From Flavobacteriaceae bacterium GF1 (GTDB lineage Bacteria; Bacteroidota; Bacteroidia; Flavobacteriales; Flavobacteriaceae), in the NCBI GenBank assembly GCA_009797885.1, contig WNKP01000001.1, positions 248,001-312,000 of the forward strand: DNA of 64,000 bases, in the 5' to 3' direction. The notes under the pieces are model-generated. The model made no database searches. It saw only the letters and a list, made by a program, of their open reading frames with translations, and was not told the origin of the DNA. The translations under genes were made by a program, and so were the position numbers. Shown here piece after piece: positions 9,661 to 17,159 of the stretch; the stretch's first letter is position 1, and each line of letters starts with the position of its first letter.

Positions 9661-11277
9661 TCAGAATGCATAACGCTGTGGCCCACCCCTCCGGATTTCC
9701 TCATTGGCATAGGCTTCAAACTTTTTAAAATTTTCCCTGAACGCGTTACTCAGTTTAAATGCTGTTTTATAGTAGGCATCATCATCGTTCCAGGTTGCAC
9801 GCGGACTAAGCACACTGGTAGGGACTCCTGGACATTCCCGGGGCTGCGCAACTCCAAAAACCGAGTGGATATGGTAATTGTCATAATTGTACAATCCCAA
9901 TTTCCCTTCCAATGCAGCGCTTATCATGGCACGGGTATATTTTAGTTCCATTCGCGTTCCAACTCCATAGGGACCACCGGTCCAACCCGTATTGATCAAC
10001 CAGACATCCACTCCGGACTCTTTCATCTTGTTGCTCAACATTTCGGCATAGACCGTGGGGTGCAAGGGCATGAACGGTGCACCAAAACAGGCGGAGAAGG
10101 AAGGTTGCGGTTCAATTACCCCAGCCTCCGTTCCAGCTACCTTTGCCGTATATCCGGAAATAAAGTGGTATGCTGCTTGGGCAGGTGTCAATTTTGATAT
10201 TGGCGGCAATACCCCAAAGGCATCGGCAGTCAAAAAGAAAATGTTCTTCACATTCTCACCCACGGATGGTTGCTGAATATTAGTAATATGGTAGATAGGA
10301 TAACTTACCCTGGTATTTTGTGTAATGGAACTGTCGGTGAAATCTACATTTCCATCATCATCCATGACCACATTCTCCAAAATGGCCCCTCTTTTAATGG
10401 CTCCGTAAATCTCCGGTTCCTTTTCCTGGGATAGGTTAATGACCTTGGCATAACAGCCCCCCTCAAAGTTAAACACAGTGTTTTTAGGGGTCCAACCATG
10501 CTCATCATCCCCAATCAGCCTCCTATTTGGGTCTGTGGAAAGGGTAGTCTTCCCCGTACCGGACAAGCCAAAGAAAAGAGCTGTATCACCATCTTCTCCC
10601 AGATTGGCAGAACAGTGCATGGGTAGTACGTTGTTGAATGTGGGCAGAATGAAGTTCAGTGTGGAGAAAATCCCTTTTTTGATTTCACCGGTATATCCCG
10701 TTCCCCCAACCAAAGCAATCTTTTTCGTAAAATTCAAAATGGCAAAATTATGTTGCCTCGTTCCATCCATTTCGGCATTGGCAAGGAAACCGGGAGCATT
10801 CAATACCGTCCATTCCGGTTCAAAGTCCACAAGCTCTTTCGGAGTTGGCCTTAGGAACATATTATACACAAACAAATTGGACCAGGGATATTCGTTAATG
10901 ACCCTAACACCCATTTTATACAAGGGATCGGCACAAACAAAGGCATCACGCACATAAAGCTCCTTATCATTCAAATAAGAGACCATCTTAGTATGCAATT
11001 GATCAAAAGCGTCTGGTTCAAAGGGAATATTGATATCTCCCCACCAAATCTTTTCTGCAGTAATTGCATCCTTTACAATAAACCGATCCATGGGTGACCT
11101 TCCCGTAAACTCTCCCGTACTTACCGCCAATGCGCCTAAAGAGGATTCCTTTCCAAGACCTTTTTGCAGCGTAGCATCATGCAATTCATCAGATGAGAGC
11201 TGGTAACGGATATTGTTATGGGTGATTCCGTAGTCGTTTAGCGAAATCGTTTTCGTCCCGGGCATGGAATTTGCCAT
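9661..11277 (-). CDS. pckA: Phosphoenolpyruvate carboxykinase (ATP)
   Basis: Interconverts oxaloacetate and phosphoenolpyruvate with ATP/ADP: first step of gluconeogenesis or, in reverse, anaplerotic CO2 fixation. It is 538 residues, normal for the ATP type. Visible motifs: the substrate-binding Arg region TGEFTGRSP (55-62), the kinase-1a P-loop GLSGTGKTTLS (237-247), the kinase-2 metal motif IGDDEHGW, and the HCSAN segment with a metal-binding His (221). A TAGTTTTG -7 box lies upstream. The presence of a bicarbonate transporter elsewhere in the window makes a link to inorganic carbon use possible but unproven. Confidence 0.97.
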   Translation of the reverse strand: MANSMPGTKTISLNDYGITHNNIRYQLSSDELHDATLQKGLGKESSLGALAVSTGEFTGRSPMDRFIVKDAITAEKIWWGDINIPFEPDAFDQLHTKMVSYLNDKELYVRDAFVCADPLYKMGVRVINEYPWSNLFVYNMFLRPTPKELVDFEPEWTVLNAPGFLANAEMDGTRQHNFAILNFTKKIALVGGTGYTGEIKKGIFSTLNFILPTFNNVLPMHCSANLGEDGDTALFFGLSGTGKTTLSTDPNRRLIGDDEHGWTPKNTVFNFEGGCYAKVINLSQEKEPEIYGAIKRGAILENVVMDDDGNVDFTDSSITQNTRVSYPIYHITNIQQPSVGENVKNIFFLTADAFGVLPPISKLTPAQAAYHFISGYTAKVAGTEAGVIEPQPSFSACFGAPFMPLHPTVYAEMLSNKMKESGVDVWLINTGWTGGPYGVGTRMELKYTRAMISAALEGKLGLYNYDNYHIHSVFGVAQPRECPGVPTSVLSPRATWNDDDAYYKTAFKLSNAFRENFKKFEAYANEEIRRGGPQRYAF

Positions 11278-11299
11278 ATGTTAAATTTTAAAGTTGGCG

Positions 11300-11307
11300 C
11301 AAAACTA
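11300..11307 (-). promoter_or_regulatory. -7 box of pckA
   Basis: TAGTTTTG on the minus strand, 23 bp before the pckA ATG; it matches TAnnTTTG. Confidence 0.45.
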
Positions 11308-11348
11308 CTTATTAAAATCCAATACCCTTGGATTATTATTTTTTCGCC

Positions 11349-11732
11349 CTACTTTTTCATCAGTACGCTAAAAAGTAAATAACCCCACCCCAAAATGAGT
11401 AACGTACCTCCTATGGGGGTAACGATTCCTATTTTCCTAAAATCAAAAGAAGTCAACGTGTTGGTAGCCAACAAGTATATGGAAAAAGAAAAAAGAACAA
11501 CCCCAATAAGAATAAGGTAGAAGACCACTCTTTTCGTTCCTTCGGAAGCCAGGGTAATGGTACTCAGGAGAATTAGGAACAGGGCGTGGTACATTTGGTA
11601 CTTTACTCCTGTCTCAAACGTGCTGATTTCCTCTGGACCTAACGCTTTTTTTAATCCATGGGCCCCAAAGGCCCCTAGTATTACCGCCAATATTCCAAGC
11701 ACCAATCCCGTCACCAAAATTGTTTTGTTCAT
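11349..11732 (-). CDS. DUF423 membrane protein
   Basis: A 127-residue protein with four hydrophobic helices and the DUF423 hallmark GAFGAHGLK near residues 21-29, followed by EISTFETGVKYQMYHAL. It belongs to the YgdD/YwdK-type small inner membrane proteins of unknown function. It stands alone between pckA and the divergent saccharopine dehydrogenase-like gene. Confidence 0.9.
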   Translation of the reverse strand: MNKTILVTGLVLGILAVILGAFGAHGLKKALGPEEISTFETGVKYQMYHALFLILLSTITLASEGTKRVVFYLILIGVVLFSFSIYLLATNTLTSFDFRKIGIVTPIGGTLLILGWGYLLFSVLMKK

Positions 11733-11772
11733 AACTTAAAGGGTCAATTTTTTTAAAAATATAACAATTTGA

Positions 11773-11780
11773 TACTTTCG
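11773..11780 (+). promoter_or_regulatory. Candidate -7 box of the saccharopine dehydrogenase-like gene
   Basis: TACTTTCG, one mismatch to TAnnTTTG, 31 bp before the ATG at 11812. Confidence 0.35.
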
Positions 11781-11811
11781 TATCCGTTAGTCACAAAGGT
11801 AATTTAAACTT

Positions 11812-13185
11812 ATGGCCCGAAAAATTCTTGTCTTGGGAGCCGGGAAGTCCACCTCATATCTATTGGACTTTTTTTTGGACAATTCGGTTTCCCAGAATCT
11901 TCATCTCACCATAGGGGATTTGTACCCAAACAATATTGCCAAGGATATTGTAAACCATCCCCATTGCAATATAATGACCTTGAACATTATGGAAAATGAA
12001 TCCAGGAGCAAGGCCATACAAAGTGCGGATATTGTGGTTTCCATGTTACCTGTGCGGTTACACACCAAAGTTGCCCAGGACTGCCTTCAATTCAAAAAGC
12101 ATTTGGTGACCGCATCATATATCAGTGATGCCATTAGAAAATTGGACCCGGAGGTCAGGGAATCCAATCTGGTTTTCATGAATGAAATTGGTTTGGATCC
12201 GGGCATTGATCATATGAGTGCTATGGAAGTCATTGATCGTATCCGCAATAAGGGCGGCAAAATGATTCTTTTTGAATCCTTTACAGGTGGACTGGTAGCC
12301 CCAGAAAACGATACCAATCTTTGGAACTATAAATTTACCTGGAACCCGAGGAATGTGGTCGTGGCCGGCCAGGGCGGGACAGCCAAATTCATCCAGGAAG
12401 GAACATACAAATACATACCATACCATAAACTATTCCGCAGGACCGAATTTTTGGATATTGAAGGATACGGAAAATTTGAAGGGTACGCCAATCGGGATTC
12501 CCTTTGGTACCGTGAAGCCTATGGGTTACAAGATGTGTTGACGCTTTACCGTGGAACCATGCGCAGGGTAGGTTTTTCCAGGGCTTGGAACATATTTGTA
12601 CAATTGGGAATGACGGATGACAGTTACCAAATTGAAAATTCCCAAGGAATGTCCTATCGGCAATTCGTAAATCTTTTTCTGCCCTATTCCCCCACAGATT
12701 CCATAGAACTGAAACTGCGTCATTACCTAAAAATTGACCAAGATGACATTATGTGGGAGAAATTGGAGGAATTGGACCTTTTTAGCGCAACAAAGACAAT
12801 TACACGTGCAAATGCAACGCCCGCCCAGGCACTCCAGCAAATCCTGGAAGAAAGTTGGACCCTTAATGACAACGAAAAAGACATGATTGTCATGTACCAC
12901 AAGTTTGGGTACGAATTGGAAGGAAAGAAAAAACAATTGGATGCCAATATGGTAGTCCTGGGAGAAAATAGGACCCATACGGCCATGGCGAAAACCGTTG
13001 GCCTTCCTGTGGCCATGGCCACCCTCAATATTCTAAATGGAAAGATTACCTCTCCCGGGGTACAGATTCCCATAACAAAGGAAGTCTATGGTCCAATTTT
13101 AACGGAATTGGAAAACCATGGCATTAAATTCAATGAATTTCAAGCACTTTATTTAGGGTATAATCCCGACTCGGTAGCCAGTTAA
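11812..13185 (+). CDS. Saccharopine dehydrogenase-like reductase
   Basis: A 457-residue Rossmann-fold enzyme. The N-terminus has the dinucleotide motif LGAGKSTSYL; the middle contains the family landmarks VVSMLP, LVTASY and NEIGLDPGIDH, and the C-terminal substrate domain carries ESFTGGLVAPEND. In the family this chemistry joins or splits lysine and 2-oxoglutarate/glutamate through saccharopine, and bacterial members usually act in lysine breakdown. An Lrp-type regulator lies 48 bp downstream in the same direction, which fits amino acid metabolism. The exact reaction (lysine- or glutamate-forming) cannot be fixed from sequence alone. Confidence 0.88.
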   Translation: MARKILVLGAGKSTSYLLDFFLDNSVSQNLHLTIGDLYPNNIAKDIVNHPHCNIMTLNIMENESRSKAIQSADIVVSMLPVRLHTKVAQDCLQFKKHLVTASYISDAIRKLDPEVRESNLVFMNEIGLDPGIDHMSAMEVIDRIRNKGGKMILFESFTGGLVAPENDTNLWNYKFTWNPRNVVVAGQGGTAKFIQEGTYKYIPYHKLFRRTEFLDIEGYGKFEGYANRDSLWYREAYGLQDVLTLYRGTMRRVGFSRAWNIFVQLGMTDDSYQIENSQGMSYRQFVNLFLPYSPTDSIELKLRHYLKIDQDDIMWEKLEELDLFSATKTITRANATPAQALQQILEESWTLNDNEKDMIVMYHKFGYELEGKKKQLDANMVVLGENRTHTAMAKTVGLPVAMATLNILNGKITSPGVQIPITKEVYGPILTELENHGIKFNEFQALYLGYNPDSVAS

Positions 13186-13202
13186 ATTCCCATTGGCTTT
13201 TC

Positions 13203-13210
13203 TATCTTTG
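13203..13210 (+). promoter_or_regulatory. -7 box of the Lrp-family gene
   Basis: TATCTTTG, an exact TAnnTTTG match, 23 bp before the regulator's ATG, suggesting it has its own promoter in addition to any read-through. Confidence 0.5.
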
Positions 13211-13233
13211 GGTTTCAATTAGTTTGCATTTCT

Positions 13234-13704
13234 ATGAAATCCACTAACAACCTGTTACGCCTGGACGGGATAGACAAAAAAATCCTAAGGCATTTAATGG
13301 AAGATGCCCGAAAACCGATTTTGGAGATTGCCCGGGATATTGGTATTTCGGGAGCGGCCATCCACCAAAGACTGCGTAAATTGGAAGCTGCCGGGGTCAT
13401 TTCCGGTTCAAAATTCATTATCAATCCTAAAGTCCTGGGGTATACCACAATGGCCTATATCGGTATTTTTTTGGACAGGGCTATGAGCAATCCCAAGGCA
13501 GTGGCAGCCCTTAAAAAAATACCCGAGGTTTTGGAGTGTCATTATACTACGGGCAACTGGTCCATCCTAATTAAGGTGCTCTGCAAGGACAATGAACATT
13601 TAATGCAGGTGTTGAACAAAAACATACAGCAGATTGAAGGTGTTTCCCGAACAGAAACCTTCATCTCATTAAATCAACAAATCAATAGGCAGATTTCCAT
13701 TTAG
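13234..13704 (+). CDS. Lrp/AsnC family transcriptional regulator
   Basis: A 156-residue leucine-responsive-type regulator. An N-terminal winged helix-turn-helix (LDGIDKKILRHLMEDARKP, then IARDIGISGAAIHQRLRKLE, residues about 10-55) is followed by a RAM/AsnC ligand domain with a paired-strand pattern and the ligand-loop stretch CHYTTGNWSIL. Such proteins form dimers or octamers and sense amino acids. Placed just after an enzyme of lysine metabolism, it may control that gene; this is inference. The LpxR-like gene begins 6 bp after its stop. Confidence 0.93.
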   Translation: MKSTNNLLRLDGIDKKILRHLMEDARKPILEIARDIGISGAAIHQRLRKLEAAGVISGSKFIINPKVLGYTTMAYIGIFLDRAMSNPKAVAALKKIPEVLECHYTTGNWSILIKVLCKDNEHLMQVLNKNIQQIEGVSRTETFISLNQQINRQISI

Positions 13705-13710
13705 TTCCTA

Positions 13711-14631
13711 ATGCAACGATTATTCTTTGGCATTTTTATCTGCTTTTTGAAAACCTCGCTCTTTTCACAGCGAAGTTATGAGCCCAACGCCTTCCCACAT
13801 CAGTTGGAGTTTCGTCACGACAATGATTTCTTTCTATCAACCGACCGTTATTATTCGTCAGGACTGTTCTTGACCTACAGGACTATTCTGAAAAAAGGCG
13901 TTTTTGGGGAAGGGGAACAGCTTCGCTTCCGACTTGGACAGGAAGTATATACCCCCACCCAGACCCAATCGATTGAATCCACTTCATTTGATAGGCCCTA
14001 TGCCGGATTTACAGGTTTGTTAAGCAGTTGGTCTTCGGCCCACAAAAATTCCTTAATTGATATTGAAGCACTTCTCGGACTCGCAGGAAACAACTCTGGA
14101 GCCGGAGGATTTCAACGATGGTATCATAGGGCCGTGGCCATTTTTGAGACACCCCAATGGATTGATGAACTGAACAATAGTTTCCATGTCAACCTTTATG
14201 CTACCTATACCAAGGAATGGGAATTGGCTCCCAACCCGTTTGGTGTCCTAATTGCCCTGCAACCTAAACTGGCAATGGGTTCCAGGGATATTTTTGGGGA
14301 GACCGAAGCTATTTTCCATTTTGGTAGAAGAACCCCCATTGGAGAGAGCATTGCATACGATCGTTTGGGGAACAATGCACGCGAAATCTTTTTTGTACTA
14401 AGGCTTGCCTATCGTGAGGTGTTTTATAATGGATTGATCGAGGGGAATTTCTTTGGGGACGATTCCCCCGTTCTTAGGGAATCCGAAAATTCACTCTTGC
14501 GGTTTGGGCTTGATTTTAACTATCGCTTTAACCGAAATGATTATAAAATTGGTATGCGCTACAATTCTTCCGAAACTATCGGTTCGGAGTCACATATTTA
14601 CGTTCAGCTTTCCTATGCGCTCAGTTGGTAA
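13711..14631 (+). CDS. Lipid A deacylase LpxR-like outer membrane protein
   Basis: A 306-residue beta-barrel protein with a signal peptide (hydrophobic residues 3-18 ending near LFSQ) and the DUF2219/LpxR signature HDNDFFLSTDRYYSSG at about residues 35-50. In LpxR this Asn-Asp/Thr-Asp-Arg region binds calcium and forms the active site that removes the 3'-O-linked acyl chains of lipid A. The C-terminus ends in an aromatic (LSW), as outer membrane barrels do. Activity on this organism's lipid A is inferred from family only. Confidence 0.85.
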   Translation: MQRLFFGIFICFLKTSLFSQRSYEPNAFPHQLEFRHDNDFFLSTDRYYSSGLFLTYRTILKKGVFGEGEQLRFRLGQEVYTPTQTQSIESTSFDRPYAGFTGLLSSWSSAHKNSLIDIEALLGLAGNNSGAGGFQRWYHRAVAIFETPQWIDELNNSFHVNLYATYTKEWELAPNPFGVLIALQPKLAMGSRDIFGETEAIFHFGRRTPIGESIAYDRLGNNAREIFFVLRLAYREVFYNGLIEGNFFGDDSPVLRESENSLLRFGLDFNYRFNRNDYKIGMRYNSSETIGSESHIYVQLSYALSW

Positions 14632-14658
14632 TGAACCCATAGACTTTCTCAAGTGGCC

Positions 14659-14689
14659 AAAAAAAGGCCCTTCCAAAAGAAAGGACCTT
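14659..14689 (-). terminator. Terminator of the YugP-like peptidase gene
   Basis: Read on the minus strand, an 11-bp stem (AAGGTCCTTTC / GGAAGGGCCTT, two G-U pairs) with a 5-nt loop is followed by a run of seven T. It lies 20 bp past the stop. Confidence 0.75.
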
Positions 14690-14708
14690 GATCGCATGTT
14701 CTTTTACT

Positions 14709-15404
14709 TTAGTCCCGGCCCCCAAAAACTTGTAAGCCCCAGTATACTAAAGTTGCCAACGCACCTATGGCAGCTACCAAATAGGTCCTGGCCGCCCAAT
14801 TCAATGCATCTTCGGAACCTTTATACTCCGCTTGGGTGACCATATTCTTTTGTTTGAGCCATACCAAAGCACGTTTACTGGCATCGTATTCAACAGGCAG
14901 GGTGATAAAACTGAAGAGCGTGGCAAATGCCATCATCACCAATCCGGCAACCGCAATCCAGTATCCAAGGCCAACGCCCGCTGCAGCTCCCAACATGAGT
15001 CCACCAAAAACCACCCAAGTGCTCATTCCGGAGGTAACGCTTACCACAGGAACCAACTTGGAGCGCATGGTCAACCACTCGTATGCCTGGGCATGTTGCA
15101 CGGCATGCCCTACTTCGTGGGCAGCTACGGCCGCCGCCGCAGCATTCCGCTGGTTGTAGACCCCTTCACTAAGGTTTACGGTTTTATTTTTTGGATTGTA
15201 ATGATCGGTCAACATCCCAGGGGTGGAGATAACCTTCACATCCCGTATCCCATGGTCATCCAACATTTTCTGGGCGATTTCCGCACCACTCATTCCGTTC
15301 TGTAAATGCACTTTGGAGTAATGCTTGAACTTACTTTTTAGTCGTGCACTCACCAACCAACTGACCAATGCAATAGCACCGATCAATATATAATATCCCA
15401 TCAT
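14709..15404 (-). CDS. YugP-family membrane zinc metallopeptidase
   Basis: A 231-residue inner membrane protein of the Zn_peptidase_2 (YugP) family. The zinc-binding catalytic motif HEVGH is at 96-100, followed by a HAQAYEW segment. One hydrophobic helix is at the N-terminus and three or four more follow the motif. The family is widespread in bacteria with few proven substrates; membrane protein quality control is often proposed. Hairpin terminators lie on both sides, so it is probably a single-gene transcript. Confidence 0.9.
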   Translation of the reverse strand: MMGYYILIGAIALVSWLVSARLKSKFKHYSKVHLQNGMSGAEIAQKMLDDHGIRDVKVISTPGMLTDHYNPKNKTVNLSEGVYNQRNAAAAAVAAHEVGHAVQHAQAYEWLTMRSKLVPVVSVTSGMSTWVVFGGLMLGAAAGVGLGYWIAVAGLVMMAFATLFSFITLPVEYDASKRALVWLKQKNMVTQAEYKGSEDALNWAARTYLVAAIGALATLVYWGLQVFGGRD

Positions 15405-15447
15405 GACTTTTTCGTTTTAATTTTTATTAAATATACCAACTCAAACA

Positions 15448-15475
15448 CAAAAACCCCGCCAAATTGGACGGGGCC
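15448..15475 (-). terminator. Terminator of ald
   Basis: On the minus strand, GCCCCG(U)CC pairs with GGCGGGG around a short AT loop and is followed by TTTTTG. It lies 24 bp past the ald stop. Confidence 0.75.
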
Positions 15476-15498
15476 TTAAAAACTGACATTTTGTTAGT

Positions 15499-16602
15499 TT
15501 ATACCAAAACCGGAGCATCCCAGTCAAAGGCATCCATGATTTCCTTATATACCACTTCCCCCTCAACGATGTTGAGTCCTTTTTCCAAGGATTTGTCCAT
15601 CCTGCAGGCACTTTGCCAACCGTTATTGGCCAATTTTAAAACATAGGGCAAGGTAACATTGGTCAAGGCAATAGTAGAGGTATAGGGCACCGCACCCGGC
15701 ATATTGGCTACACAATAGTGGACCACGTCGTCAATAATGTAAACGGGATCTTCATGGGTTGTTGGCTTAGTTGTTTCAATGCATCCTCCTTGATCCACAG
15801 CGACATCTACAATGACCGTACCAGCATGCATGTCCTTAAGCATATCCCTGGTAATCAAATTCGGGGCTTTTGCCCCTTTCAACAATACCGCACCAACAAT
15901 TAGATCATGGGTCTTGATGTGTTTCCGAATTCTGAGCTCTGTGGAAAAATCGGTGACCACATGGTTTGGCATCACATCATTCACATATCGTAATCTTTTC
16001 ATATTGATATCCATAATAGTGACATGGGCCCCAAGACCTGCTGCCATTTTTGCGGCTTGGATGCCTACGGTTCCCGCACCCAGCACCAAGACCTTCCCAG
16101 GTTGCACCCCAGGTACGCCACCCAGTAATACCCCTTTTCCCTTTACTGGCTTTTCCAAATATTTGGCCCCCTGCTGAATGGCCATCCGACCCGCTACTTC
16201 AGACATTGGGGTTAACAGGGGAAGTGTCCCATCTTCATCCTCAACCGTTTCATAGGCAATACAGATCGCCTTGCTGTTGATCATGGCTTTGGTCAGTGGC
16301 CCGCTGGAAGCAAAATGAAAATAGGTAAAAACAATCTGTCCTTCCTTGATCAATCCATATTCCATCGCTATGGGTTCCTTGACTTTTACGATCATATCTG
16401 CCTTGGCGTACACCTCCTCTATGTTCGGCAAAATCTGTGCGCCTGCATTGCTGTAGTCCTCATCAAAAAAACCACTTCCTTCCCCGGCAGTGGACTGCAC
16501 GTACACCGTGTGATTGTTCTTTACCAGTTCAAAAACTCCGGAAGGGGTCATCCCCACCCGACTTTCATTATTCTTAATTTCTTTAGGTACACCAATAACC
16601 AT
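15499..16602 (-). CDS. ald: Alanine dehydrogenase
   Basis: NAD-dependent oxidative deamination of L-alanine to pyruvate and ammonium, or the reverse. The 367-residue protein has the canonical start GVPKEIKNNESRVG. Active-site residues can be placed: substrate-binding R15, K75 and catalytic H96. The Rossmann motif VLGAGTVGIQAA lies at about 173-184, with the NAD-binding Asp following in TIMDIN. A hairpin terminator follows the gene. Upstream there is a 557-bp stretch without a recognised gene. Confidence 0.97.
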   Translation of the reverse strand: MVIGVPKEIKNNESRVGMTPSGVFELVKNNHTVYVQSTAGEGSGFFDEDYSNAGAQILPNIEEVYAKADMIVKVKEPIAMEYGLIKEGQIVFTYFHFASSGPLTKAMINSKAICIAYETVEDEDGTLPLLTPMSEVAGRMAIQQGAKYLEKPVKGKGVLLGGVPGVQPGKVLVLGAGTVGIQAAKMAAGLGAHVTIMDINMKRLRYVNDVMPNHVVTDFSTELRIRKHIKTHDLIVGAVLLKGAKAPNLITRDMLKDMHAGTVIVDVAVDQGGCIETTKPTTHEDPVYIIDDVVHYCVANMPGAVPYTSTIALTNVTLPYVLKLANNGWQSACRMDKSLEKGLNIVEGEVVYKEIMDAFDWDAPVLV

Positions 16603-17159
16603 GGTTCTTGTTTTAAAGTTGTTGTATTTATAGAATTATAGCGCCAAAAGTGTTATAAATCTAAAAAAATGAAAAATAAAATCGATGAAATGTAGGGGTA
16701 ATTCAGTTAAAATAGCATTTTTTGTTCTTATACCCCCAAAGAAATAGGGGGTCATTCAAAAAAAACATTGTTTTTTTTACTTCTTGACCACTAAAAATGC
16801 CCTTGTTTATGTTTCTATTTTAAAATCAACATCATATTGATCGGTACCCCGTGAACAAAACGGCCAAAATAACGGCAGGGCATTTGCCACGGAAATCACA
16901 AATCATTCAAAGAAGTGGACCCTGAAGTAATCCCAAATACATGATATGCTGAATATCCTGACCGGATTTATGTTTCCATACCTTTTGCCTTGGGAATAAA
17001 AACAGCATCCGTGCACATAGCCGCAATAGGGCAGATAGACCCAAGGGCTGGCTTAGAAAAGACGTAAGGCCGCTTTGCTCCTGGATTCCAGAAACCAGAC
17101 GATTTTAACTCCTTGTCTTAATTGGGGAAAACATCAGCCTACAATAGAGCGGAAAGGCA
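16603..17159. other. 557-bp intergenic region with no recognised gene
   Basis: Between the ald start and the leuS stop. The part near ald (to about 16800) is AT-rich and should hold the ald promoter; it includes a hairpin at 16732-16752 (ACCCCC / GGGGGT). The part 16860-17150 has more balanced composition, like coding DNA, but all frames are interrupted, and no protein was recognised on either strand. It may be a decayed gene remnant. Confidence 0.5.
16732..16752. repeat. Small inverted repeat upstream of ald
   Basis: ACCCCC, a 9-nt spacer, and GGGGGT, about 130 bp upstream of the ald start in an AT-rich stretch. No T-run follows, so it is more likely an operator or chance hairpin than a terminator. 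Confidence 0.35.

Noticed and set aside
16732-16752. Terminator upstream of ald
   Set aside because: No T-run follows the 6-bp stem, and it lies 130 bp upstream of a gene start rather than after a gene end.
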